IMG/VR virus record: IMGVR_UViG_3300047554_000378
Coordinates: 1 to 30,126 of that record
Origin: a virus
DNA length: 30,126 nucleotides
Strand: one strand, 5' to 3'
Below are positions 14,215 to 21,309 of the stretch, in pieces. Position numbers and translations under genes: made by a program. The notes beneath the pieces are model-generated. The model was not told where the DNA came from. It ran no database searches and saw only the letters and a list, made by a program, of their open reading frames with translations. Numbering within the stretch: position 1 is the first letter of the stretch; every line of letters begins with the position of its first letter.

Positions 14215-14378
14215 GCGCTGCCTTTCTACAGAAAACTGTTGCCCCTCACCCGCGCTAACAAAGTGAGGGGCTATTCAGTTGTGCGCCTGATAACTAACAA
14301 GCCTTGATAGTTGTTATCAGTTTTTGCTGCGGGATTGCAGCACTAAGAGGCTAACACAGATAGCACCCCCAACGCAAC
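14215..14378. other. Non-coding stretch with three hairpins
   Basis: No gene is seen here. Three perfect inverted repeats are present: GCCCCTCAC/GTGAGGGGC (14241-14271), CTGATAAC/GTTATCAG (14287-14320) and GCTGC/GCAGC (14326-14341). The second is followed on the plus strand by TTTTT, a terminator shape facing the opposite way to the local genes. On the minus strand all three would fold in the leader of the gene ending at 13951. Confidence 0.5.
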
Positions 14379-14406
14379 AAATCCCCCTGATTTCTCAGAG
14401 GGATTT
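14379..14406 (-). terminator. Hairpin terminator after the 88-residue membrane protein gene
   Basis: On the minus strand AAATCCCTCTGA and TCAGGGGGATTT form a 12-bp stem closed by a GAAA tetraloop, 12 bases after the stop codon. The stem ends in T's, but the following sequence (GTTGCG) is a poor T-tract, so it may be leaky or act as a 3' end protector. Confidence 0.55.
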
Positions 14407-14418
14407 GCTTTGTGTTGT

Positions 14419-14685
14419 TTAGAGGTCGTTGGCTTTCTTGTTGCGGGCAACTTCAGCTTCAGCCGATGATGCGAACGCAATGTTGATTTCATCTTCATCT
14501 AGAACGCCGTCTACAACGTATGCACGCGATAGAGACTCGGCAACTTCCATAATTCCAACAAAAGCAGCAACAAGAGCGGACTGCCAGAGTTCAACTCCAG
14601 CAATCGAACCAGCGGCTAGAACACCGCTGACCTTGAGGATGACAAGCGCAATTGCACGCTTGAAAATCTTCTTTGCAATTTCCAT
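14419..14685 (-). CDS. Small membrane protein
   Basis: The 88-residue product has a basic N-terminus and hydrophobic segments at about residues 10-29 and 34-46, then an amphipathic helix and an acidic, Ala-rich tail. It could be a holin-like protein, but it is far from the lysis genes. The start is supported by GGGAGAATAAC. Its leader contains the 11-mer CTCTTGGGAGA twice, flanking a GGGTT/AACCC hairpin, so two ribosome-binding-like sites compete or one is a remnant. Confidence 0.6.
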   Translation of the reverse strand: MEIAKKIFKRAIALVILKVSGVLAAGSIAGVELWQSALVAAFVGIMEVAESLSRAYVVDGVLDEDEINIAFASSAEAEVARNKKANDL

Positions 14686-14742
14686 GTTATTCTCCCAAGA
14701 GATAGGTGGGTTTATTAACCCTCTCTCCCAAGAGTTACTTCT

Positions 14743-14748
14743 ATTTTA
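14743..14748 (-). promoter_or_regulatory. Possible -10 element TAAAAT
   Basis: A minus-strand TAAAAT lies about 57 bases before the ATG at 14685, between it and the end of the WhiB gene. No -35 is evident. It would produce a leader containing the repeated CTCTTGGGAGA motif. Confidence 0.3.
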
Positions 14749-14755
14749 CCGCACT

Positions 14756-15073
14756 TTACCTGTGGCGTTTTGGGGGAACTACGAGCCTTAGAGGAATACC
14801 TTTACGGGCATTTGCTCTCTGTCTTTCAGTCGTTCCACCCCAAATGCCAAGCTCTTCTGGGTGGTTCATAGCATAAGCAAGACAGGACTGCTGGTAGGGG
14901 CAGGAGAAGCAAACTTTTTTAGCTTCACGTTCGTATGTGTAGGTACCACGTCTAACCATAGAGCCATCAGGGGCCTCATCAGAAAAGAAAGCATCTGGGT
15001 CAGTTTCCGCACATGGGGGAGTCCCGTGCTCCTCAAAGTCAGGATAATCTTCAGGGAGCTGTGGGAGATTCAT
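14756..15073 (-). CDS. WhiB-family Fe-S transcriptional regulator
   Basis: The 105-residue product has the four WhiB cysteines (C21, C55, C58, C64; the last three as CxxC-x5-C) that bind a 4Fe-4S cluster, then the GIWGG turn (76-80) and a basic C-terminal end (TERQRANARKG) that contacts DNA. WhiB proteins are essentially confined to actinobacteria and their phages, which points to the host. Phage WhiBs can dominate host WhiB regulation of division or of superinfection. Start chosen at the ATG at 15073, preceded by AGAAAGAAG, because the upstream gene's stop is ten bases earlier. Confidence 0.93.
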   Translation of the reverse strand: MNLPQLPEDYPDFEEHGTPPCAETDPDAFFSDEAPDGSMVRRGTYTYEREAKKVCFSCPYQQSCLAYAMNHPEELGIWGGTTERQRANARKGIPLRLVVPPKRHR

Positions 15074-15083
15074 ATGCTTCTTT

Positions 15084-15278
15084 CTAAACCCAGGTTTTCT
15101 TTGTGCTGAAGTCACCGCCCTTGAAGTTAATCTTCGGTGCGCTGAATACTCTCAATAGTTTACCGTCGCAACCTTCTTCAGCGCAAGTTAGCTGCTTCTG
15201 CTCCTCGTCCATTCCGCGAGATTCTGAGAAAGTGTGCTCTGAATTTTCCGAGCATTTGTAGTCATAGATAATTGCCAT
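15084..15278 (-). CDS. FmdB-like zinc-ribbon protein
   Basis: This 64-residue product resembles FmdB-type small proteins: IYDYKC at the start, a second cysteine group CAEEGCDGKLLRVFSAP, and the ending NFKGGDFSTKKTW like the usual FKGSGFY. The first knuckle is altered: where CxxC is expected there is CSENSEH, so His or nothing replaces the second cysteine. The ATG is six bases after TAGAAT with no Shine-Dalgarno, just after the terminator of the nrdH gene. It heads the unit that continues to the WhiB gene. Confidence 0.7.
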   Translation of the reverse strand: MAIIYDYKCSENSEHTFSESRGMDEEQKQLTCAEEGCDGKLLRVFSAPKINFKGGDFSTKKTWV

Positions 15279-15284
15279 TTGTCA

Positions 15285-15290
15285 ATTCTA
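15285..15290 (-). promoter_or_regulatory. -10 element TAGAAT for a leaderless start at 15278
   Basis: Minus strand TAGAAT, then six bases (TGACAA), then ATG. It lies directly after the terminator of the RNR-NrdH unit, exactly where a new promoter would be needed. The -35 is not recognisable. Confidence 0.55.
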
Positions 15291-15296
15291 CCGCAT

Positions 15297-15323
15297 AAAA
15301 GAAAACCCCTCCCGAAGGAGGGG
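15297..15323 (-). terminator. Strong rho-independent terminator after nrdH
   Basis: On the minus strand CCCCTCC and GGAGGGG pair around a UUCG tetraloop and are followed by TTTTCTTTT. It ends the RNR-NrdH transcript 14 bases after the nrdH stop. Confidence 0.92.
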
Positions 15324-15336
15324 CTTTCAGCAGTTA

Positions 15337-15564
15337 CTAGTCTTGCTCTACCAGAGTATTGAGCTTATCTAGACGGAATCCAGACCAACTATCCTGACCT
15401 ACCACAACGATAGGTGCAGATGCGTAGCCTTTCTCCTCGATAAGGTCAAACACTTCAGGACTATCCGCAATCATCTTGGCTTCAAACTCGATGCCCTTGA
15501 CTGTTAGGAATCGCTTGGTCTGCTCACAAGCAGTGCAGTTTGGGTTGCTGTATACGATTACCAT
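15337..15564 (-). CDS. nrdH: NrdH-like glutaredoxin
   Basis: The 75-residue product is a glutaredoxin-fold redoxin with active site CTAC (C10, C13), the SAPIVV segment preceding the conserved cis-proline turn, and WSGFRLDKL near the end, which is an NrdH signature. It would pass electrons to the ribonucleotide reductase. Its ATG overlaps the RNR stop (TAATG), so the two proteins are made together, consistent with direct reduction of the RNR C-terminal cysteine pair. Confidence 0.9.
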   Translation of the reverse strand: MVIVYSNPNCTACEQTKRFLTVKGIEFEAKMIADSPEVFDLIEEKGYASAPIVVVGQDSWSGFRLDKLNTLVEQD

Positions 15565-17597
15565 TACTTCTGGTTCTCCACAATCAACTTGACTTCACAT
15601 GCGTCCGTGGTGCAGTAGGCATCGCCAATAGCCTCGATACCGAGACCCTGATAGATGCCAGCAAGAGAGATAGGGAACAACTTACCAGCTGCTTCTTCGT
15701 ACTGCTCTTTTGTAATCTGGGTGTATGGCATCTGTGGGTAGACGTGGTTTCCTGAAGGTAGGAACGACACAGTCTTCAGTTGACCGTCATACATGTGAAG
15801 TACTGACTCAACGTGCTGAGCCTCAGTCTCTGGGTCAAAGGTTACAGTAACCGACACAGAGTTGTCCGACCAGTAACGCTGAGCAGTAGCAGCCAGAGCC
15901 ATCTTCTCAAAGATAGTGACGTCGCGCTCTGCACGCTTCGCACCAGACTTGATTGGGAAGAACACAACCGAAGTAGTGTCTGGGCTTTCCGAAGCTGGCT
16001 CAACAGTGTAGTTAGCCATCTTGAATAGAGCCAGCATTGGGTCGTTGTTACCAAAGCGAATAGCACGCATGAAGTATTCGCCACCTGGAGTCCAGTGAAC
16101 ACCTGGCGACTCACCAGCAAGAATCGATACAGTTCCCGAAGGCTTGACGGTAGTGGTCTTGATTGACTCACGAATACCTAGCCACTCCGAGTAGACGGTG
16201 TCGTACTTCTTAACTACCGCGTAACCCTCGTCCATCCAAGTACGAAGAGTTGGTAGACCGTGAACATCAGCAAAGTTAGCGATACCAGACATTGAGGTTC
16301 CGATGCGACGGTTACGCTGCATGATTGCGTTGGTCTCTTCCCAGTGGGTAGGCATGAGAGTTACAGTCTTGGCGTAGAGGTAAGCGAACTTCAAAGTACG
16401 CTTGTAGTCTTCCAAGTCCTTGTGGCGGTTGAGGTAGGTCTCGACAAGAGTACACATTTCGTAGCTCTCGAGTGACTGCTCTGCACAAGGGTTGTAACCC
16501 ATAATGCGGTGGTCCTTGTTGTTGATTGGGTCACCTAGACGGCCGTATGCCTTCGAGATGTCTTCCCAGATAACGCCAGGCTCACCGTTGCGGATGATTC
16601 CATCGATAATCTTCGAGAAGTCAGTTCCAACGTTCACCATGACCGAGTTGTTTGACATCCAACCCCAACCAGGAATCTCTGGGTCGTAGGAGTTGCGCTC
16701 AGGGAAACGCTCAGCGTTCTTGAGATTCAGGAAGTCCTCGTCGTCAATACGACCGATAAGTAGCTCAGCTGAACGACGAACGTTGCCCGATACAACACAG
16801 CGGCCAATCAGGTTACCGAGGTCAGCAATGTCAACAGTCGTCAACATCTGACCCTTACGGCCACAGAAAATCTGGCTAATCTTGTTGTGAAGCGCAATCA
16901 GCGGGTCTGGACCAGACGCAGTTCCACCAAAGGTTGCAATAGGCGAACCGTATGGGCGAATCTGGTCATAGTTAAAGTCCCACTTAGGCTGGTCTGGCTT
17001 GAGGAACGAGTTGATAAGTGCAACCGTTGACTCCATCCAACCTTCACGGGTGTCAGGGATGTCGTAGTTCTGAGGAGCACCTGGCTCGTAAATCTCAAAA
17101 CCTTTGTCAGCACCCTTGTCGTCAAAGCCAACACCCACACCGAGCATCGATGCTTCCATGAGGAATGCGAATGGCTTACCTGGGTTCTGCTTGGTCATCT
17201 CCAAAGTAGAAACAAAAGCACAGTTCTGCAGAGCAGCCGAGTTCTTCTGAATGTTTACGATTGGAGTTCCCATAACCCAAAGGCCGCGACCTGGAGGCGA
17301 CCACTTGAGGTGGAACAGGGAGTCAAAGAACTCTTTAGCCGAGGCAGCAGCCTTAGCGTCTGACCATGGCAAACGGTTAGCGCGTGCGTGGTCCTTCTGA
17401 ATCGAATAGGTTCCGTTAGTAACGCGCTCACAAACCTCCGCCCAAGTCTCTTTAGTTCCGTCTTCTTTTTTGCGAGAGTACGTGCGAAGGAACGTGATTT
17501 CGCCTACAGAGTTGCCAGCAGCATCTTTGTAACCGAAAGGTGATTCCTTGGACTTGTACTCTGCTACGAACTCTTCATTTAGCTTAAATGAGAACAT
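15564..17597 (-). CDS. nrdJ: Adenosylcobalamin-dependent (class II) ribonucleotide reductase
   Basis: This 677-residue enzyme matches the monomeric RTPR-type class II reductases. The key residues are present with the right spacing: C126 in NCAFVS and C382 as the active-site redox pair, C371 in NPCAEQ as thiyl radical site with E373, and a C-terminal CTTDAC (C662, C667) to accept electrons. C371 to C382 is 11 residues, as in the Lactobacillus enzyme (408 and 419). It reduces ribonucleotides to deoxyribonucleotides with vitamin B12 coenzyme and without oxygen. It is somewhat shorter than the 739-residue model protein. A TATACT hexamer about 45 bases upstream may be its -10, with AAGGA further down the leader. 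NrdH follows with coupled translation. Confidence 0.93.
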   Translation of the reverse strand: MFSFKLNEEFVAEYKSKESPFGYKDAAGNSVGEITFLRTYSRKKEDGTKETWAEVCERVTNGTYSIQKDHARANRLPWSDAKAAASAKEFFDSLFHLKWSPPGRGLWVMGTPIVNIQKNSAALQNCAFVSTLEMTKQNPGKPFAFLMEASMLGVGVGFDDKGADKGFEIYEPGAPQNYDIPDTREGWMESTVALINSFLKPDQPKWDFNYDQIRPYGSPIATFGGTASGPDPLIALHNKISQIFCGRKGQMLTTVDIADLGNLIGRCVVSGNVRRSAELLIGRIDDEDFLNLKNAERFPERNSYDPEIPGWGWMSNNSVMVNVGTDFSKIIDGIIRNGEPGVIWEDISKAYGRLGDPINNKDHRIMGYNPCAEQSLESYEMCTLVETYLNRHKDLEDYKRTLKFAYLYAKTVTLMPTHWEETNAIMQRNRRIGTSMSGIANFADVHGLPTLRTWMDEGYAVVKKYDTVYSEWLGIRESIKTTTVKPSGTVSILAGESPGVHWTPGGEYFMRAIRFGNNDPMLALFKMANYTVEPASESPDTTSVVFFPIKSGAKRAERDVTIFEKMALAATAQRYWSDNSVSVTVTFDPETEAQHVESVLHMYDGQLKTVSFLPSGNHVYPQMPYTQITKEQYEEAAGKLFPISLAGIYQGLGIEAIGDAYCTTDACEVKLIVENQK

Positions 17598-17667
17598 GCA
17601 GATGTACCGCTTCCTTAGGGGTGATTGTTTGTCTTACAAGTATACCTCGACCCCAGAAGGGTGAGTA

Positions 17668-17901
17668 TTACTCAGTTGACAAGAATAGTGCCTCAGCAAT
17701 TTCTTTGCAACTCGGGCAAATCCTTAGTTTTAAAGGGTCTCTGGACGGCACAAAGATTTTTCCACATAGGGCTATTACGGGAGTTCCCATAATATACCCC
17801 TCTGTCACTTCGGAGGATTCGGCGTAATGAGCAAAACGCTCGTTGTTTTCCTCGTCTAAATCAAGGTCAGTCAGTTCGAGTAAATCAGAATCAGTGCTCA
17901 T
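17668..17901 (-). CDS. DUF3039-like small zinc protein
   Basis: The 77-residue product contains YIMGTPVIALCGKIFVPSRD then CPSCKEIAEAL, the pattern of actinobacterial DUF3039 proteins, with three cysteines likely to bind zinc. Its function is unknown. An excellent Shine-Dalgarno (AAGGAGAC) precedes the ATG, eight bases after the stop of the beta-propeller gene, so they share an mRNA. It is another sign of an actinobacterial host. Confidence 0.8.
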   Translation of the reverse strand: MSTDSDLLELTDLDLDEENNERFAHYAESSEVTEGYIMGTPVIALCGKIFVPSRDPLKLRICPSCKEIAEALFLSTE

Positions 17902-17909
17902 AAGTCTCC

Positions 17910-18908
17910 TTAGTTAATTCTAGGTATCGCTACTGGCGTGTAAATTTCATCAATAGGTTCCAAAATACCCATAACCGCATCCGCAGAAATAGTTGCCATA
18001 CGAGCCGCAGCGTCGTGAACTCCATAAGTGATTACAAGTTCACCATCTTTTTTAACCATGCCAGCGGCGAACTCAATGCCAAGACCGTCAAAAATAAATT
18101 CACCAGAAATCTCAATCGGGCTTCCGTAATTGTTGAAGCGCACAAACTGGTGGGTGTACTTCTTTTGGATTGCGTCGGTATAGGCATAGGTGTTTTTGTT
18201 AAACTCCGTGTACCTTTTCAAGTATGTAAAGTGAACTAAACCAAGATATGTCCCATCTCCTAGGCTCAGAAGATTGGTTCCACCTCTAAGACCAGCTAAA
18301 GACTGTAGATTAGTTGCTTTAGATGTAAAAGTTCCATCTTTGTAGGTAGTCCTAGGCCCAGTGACGAAGTCAAAATTAGGATTTGGAGAGTCAGTAGTTA
18401 GCCAGTTCTTTTCTGCCCTGAAAGCATCGTATCCGTCATACTTCTTTACAAAAGTCGCCAAGTTTGTGTTTTGGTTGTATCTATACAAAGCTACTCGACT
18501 AAACGGCGTGTGCTCACGCTCAAGCATTACTGCCGTGAAATACCAGGAATCATCACGCCAAAACAGCCTTGCATCCTCTAAACCCCTAGAAATCGAGGGA
18601 CCAGAGCCGTCAAACCTTATCTTTTGTCTAGTAGCAATTCTCAGGGTGTCCTGGTCTAGGTGAGCAAACCAGATTTCGCTCTTTAGCATGCTACCCCCAG
18701 CAACCACGTTGAGGGCTCCAGTCTTTTGGTTTACTACATAGTTACTAGAGCGAATAGTCATGGCATAGCCATAGGCTGGTGAGAACGCAATACACGGGTT
18801 AAAAGCTGACCATTTATCATTCTCTGGGTCTACAAAGCGGAGAAATTCTTCCGTTTTACCGCCAAAATCTTTAATGCTGGGATACTGAGCCTGAATTGCT
18901 CTTGTCAT
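17910..18908 (-). CDS. Five-bladed beta-propeller glycosidase-like protein (GH130/GT108-like)
   Basis: The 332-residue protein has the repeating strand pattern and motifs of GH130-type beta-propellers: FNPCIAF near residue 36, GLEDARLFWRDD near 110, GGTNLL near 214, and FDGLGIEFAAGMVKKDGEL then VITYGVHDAAA toward the C-terminus. Relatives are mannoside phosphorylases (GH130) or beta-1,2-mannosyltransferases (GT108). The general-acid Asp of GH130 cannot be fixed by eye. It lies divergent to the tail-fibre genes, so it may modify or degrade a surface glycan. The start has only a weak ribosome site. Confidence 0.65.
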   Translation of the reverse strand: MTRAIQAQYPSIKDFGGKTEEFLRFVDPENDKWSAFNPCIAFSPAYGYAMTIRSSNYVVNQKTGALNVVAGGSMLKSEIWFAHLDQDTLRIATRQKIRFDGSGPSISRGLEDARLFWRDDSWYFTAVMLEREHTPFSRVALYRYNQNTNLATFVKKYDGYDAFRAEKNWLTTDSPNPNFDFVTGPRTTYKDGTFTSKATNLQSLAGLRGGTNLLSLGDGTYLGLVHFTYLKRYTEFNKNTYAYTDAIQKKYTHQFVRFNNYGSPIEISGEFIFDGLGIEFAAGMVKKDGELVITYGVHDAAARMATISADAVMGILEPIDEIYTPVAIPRIN

Positions 18909-19028
18909 TGCACTCTTTCAATCTGTAAATAGGTCTATACAAGCATACTACCAGGCTTTAAGCCCACATTAGAACGGCCAAAATGATGTAAAATAAGAGT
19001 TGAGTAACTTTCCCCGAAATGAGATAAA
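18909..19028. promoter_or_regulatory. Divergent intergenic region between the propeller and tail-fibre genes
   Basis: The 120 bases must hold promoters for both directions. Candidates are TAAAAT at 18989-18994 on the plus strand and TATAGA near 18936-18941 on the minus strand, both without clear -35 partners. A second plus-strand TAAAAT overlaps the ATG at 19029 and is too close to be its promoter. Nothing else is seen. Confidence 0.35.
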
Positions 19029-19400
19029 ATGAGCTGCTGTGGACCTACAGGAATTCACAACTTCACATGCAACCAGGGTGCAACTTTTAGTCGCACAATC
19101 ACCTGGAAGGACTCAGCGAACGCTGCTTACGACCTAACTGGCTACACCGCCCGTATGCATGTCCGTGAAACTGTAGAAAGTGCCAACACCGTCATTACTC
19201 TTACAACTGCTAACTCCAGAATTACGCTAGGAAGCAACGCAGCGACTAAGGGACAGATTACTCTAACCATTTCTGCTGCAGACACAGCCAATCTAACGCC
19301 AGCAATCTATGTTTACGACTTAGAAGTAGTTTCTGGCGGGGGTGTTGTTGACCGCCTTATCGAGGGAAACTTCGTAGTAAAGGCTGAGGTGACCCGATAG
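19029..19400 (+). CDS. Beta-sandwich tail/baseplate-associated protein
   Basis: The 123-residue product looks like one all-beta domain: QGATFSRTITWKD, DLTGYTARMHVRE, ITLTISAADTANL, YDLEVVSGGGVVDRLIEGNF. That order is common in phage proteins encoded just before tail fibres (BppU-like N-terminal or Ig-like folds), which may join fibres to the tail. It starts with a cysteine-rich MSCCGPTG. Its stop overlaps the next GTG (TAGTG), so translation is coupled. Confidence 0.65.
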   Translation: MSCCGPTGIHNFTCNQGATFSRTITWKDSANAAYDLTGYTARMHVRETVESANTVITLTTANSRITLGSNAATKGQITLTISAADTANLTPAIYVYDLEVVSGGGVVDRLIEGNFVVKAEVTR

Positions 19401-19828
19401 TGGCTATTGAAAGCAACGACAAACCAAACAGAGTCATAGTTGACAAGCGTGACCAGAACAAAATTGTTGTTCAGGAACAAATCACCAAGATTGAGATTTC
19501 TCAAGGTGGACCGCAGGGTGCAACTGGTCCTCAAGGACCGACTGGCCCTCAAGGAGCGACTGGAGCGACTGGAGCAACTGGCCCAGCTGGTCCAGCAGGA
19601 GCTGACGGTATCGCAGCAGAGGAAGTTGTCGACTTAGTCTCGTATGTTCACAACCAAATAGCAACATCAAACGTATGGACCATAACCCACTCCCTGGGGT
19701 TCTTCCCAAATGTATCGGTATATAACAGTGCAGATACAATGGTAGAGGGAGAAATTGTACATAACGACATCAACTCGCTAACAATTAATTTTTCAGCAGC
19801 CTTCTCTGGAAAAGCACACCTCTCCTAA
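19400..19828 (+). CDS. Collagen-like tail fibre protein
   Basis: This 142-residue protein has a charged head, 11 Gly-X-Y triplets at residues 37-70 (GPQ GAT GPQ GPT and so on) that form a collagen-type triple helix, and a C-terminal beta domain with WTITHSLGFFPNVSVY, typical of fibre tips that trimerise. The start is GTG, overlapping the upstream stop. It is followed by two longer fibre genes on the same strand. Confidence 0.82.
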   Translation: MAIESNDKPNRVIVDKRDQNKIVVQEQITKIEISQGGPQGATGPQGPTGPQGATGATGATGPAGPAGADGIAAEEVVDLVSYVHNQIATSNVWTITHSLGFFPNVSVYNSADTMVEGEIVHNDINSLTINFSAAFSGKAHLS

Positions 19829-19837
19829 GGAAAATAA

Positions 19838-21280
19838 ATGTCTCGTTCATTTCTAACTGGGCTCAATCTAAACAAGAATGAGCTGCTAAATGCCCGCATC
19901 CAAAACTTGTCGACTGCTCCTAGCAGCCCAGTCGCTGGTCAAATCTACTACGACACCGACACCAATCAGCTAACACTTTGGAACGGTACCGCTTGGGTAT
20001 CGCTAGCCGAGGGTGGAGATGTTACTTCGCTAATCAACGCTGCAATTGACGCGCTGACTACTAGTGACATTGAAGAGGGTACCAACCTCTACTACACTGA
20101 CGAGCGCACCCAGGACGCCATTGGCAACGCTATTGCTGCTGGAACTCAGTCTGGAATTACCGTCACATATACTGACGCCAGCAACAAAATTGACTTTACG
20201 GTTGCTGACCAGTTTACTGGTAAAACTACAGATGACCTGACTCAAGGAACAACTAACCTATACTTCTCTAACACTGCAGCTCGCTCAGCTGTCTCTGCTG
20301 GTGACGGTCTAGATTACAACTCATCTACTGGTGTCTTCTCGGTTGACCTCAAGACTTCTGGTGGCCTAGTAATAGATACCACAGAACTAAAAATCGACCG
20401 CACCACCACCGACACTTGGTACGACGCAGCAGGAGCAGCTTCGACAGTTGCTGGAAACCTAACCACTCACGAGTCTGACACAACAACACACGGTGTTACT
20501 GGCTCAATTGTCGGTACATCAGACACTCAGACTCTAACCAACAAGACTATTGGAACCTCTGGACTCGGGTTTGTTAATGGTGGACAGACTTCCACTATCG
20601 CGGCAAGCAACGATGACCTACAAATCTCGGCATCGAACAACATCAGCCTGACCACTAGCACTGGTGACATCATTCTTAACCCAGATGGTCAAGCCTACAT
20701 TGGTTCAGCTGTAGCTGGAAACGACATTCTGACCCAAAACAACCTAGACCAATATATCGGTGACGCTACTGTTAACGGTTCTACTGGAAACACCATCACC
20801 GACCGTATTGCTACTGCTGTCGCCAACCTAGTTGACTCTGCTCCAGCCGCCCTAGACACTCTGAATGAGCTGGCTGCCGCAATCAACGATGACGCTTCGT
20901 TCTCGAGCACCATCACCACTTCGATTGGCACAAAGGTGAGCAAGTCTGGCGACACCATGACTGGTGCTCTTACCCTAAACGCTGACCCTACCAACTCGCT
21001 ACACGCTGCAACTAAGTCTTACGTTGACAACGCTGTATCGACACTAACCACTACATACGCAGCAAGCAACACGCTACTAGAGCCGACTAGCAACGTAGTG
21101 ACATGGGCTGTAACGCATAACCTAGGAACTCGCGATGTAACCGTTCAGGTTTATGAGCTAGCTTCCTACACTCAGGTCGAGGTAGATGTCGTTCGTACCA
21201 ACACTGCTGCAGTCACCCTATCCTGGGTCTCCGCATCTAACGTTGCAGCTGACTCTTACCGCGTCGTAGTGGTAGGCTAG
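19838..21280 (+). CDS. Tail fibre protein
   Basis: The 480-residue protein opens with a short attachment-like region containing GQIYYDTDTNQLTLWNGTAW (about residues 34-53), continues with the fibre repeat DDLTQGTTNLYFSNTAARSAV (two pieces near 129-149), a TLTNKTI motif, then a long repetitive beta shaft, and ends in a small VTWAVTHNLGTRDVTVQVY domain like that of the preceding collagen-like protein. Such proteins bind the host surface. AAGGAAAATAA gives a good ribosome site. Confidence 0.85.
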   Translation: MSRSFLTGLNLNKNELLNARIQNLSTAPSSPVAGQIYYDTDTNQLTLWNGTAWVSLAEGGDVTSLINAAIDALTTSDIEEGTNLYYTDERTQDAIGNAIAAGTQSGITVTYTDASNKIDFTVADQFTGKTTDDLTQGTTNLYFSNTAARSAVSAGDGLDYNSSTGVFSVDLKTSGGLVIDTTELKIDRTTTDTWYDAAGAASTVAGNLTTHESDTTTHGVTGSIVGTSDTQTLTNKTIGTSGLGFVNGGQTSTIAASNDDLQISASNNISLTTSTGDIILNPDGQAYIGSAVAGNDILTQNNLDQYIGDATVNGSTGNTITDRIATAVANLVDSAPAALDTLNELAAAINDDASFSSTITTSIGTKVSKSGDTMTGALTLNADPTNSLHAATKSYVDNAVSTLTTTYAASNTLLEPTSNVVTWAVTHNLGTRDVTVQVYELASYTQVEVDVVRTNTAAVTLSWVSASNVAADSYRVVVVG

Positions 21281-21309
21281 TCCTAGCACACAAACAATAG
21301 AGGTTCGCC

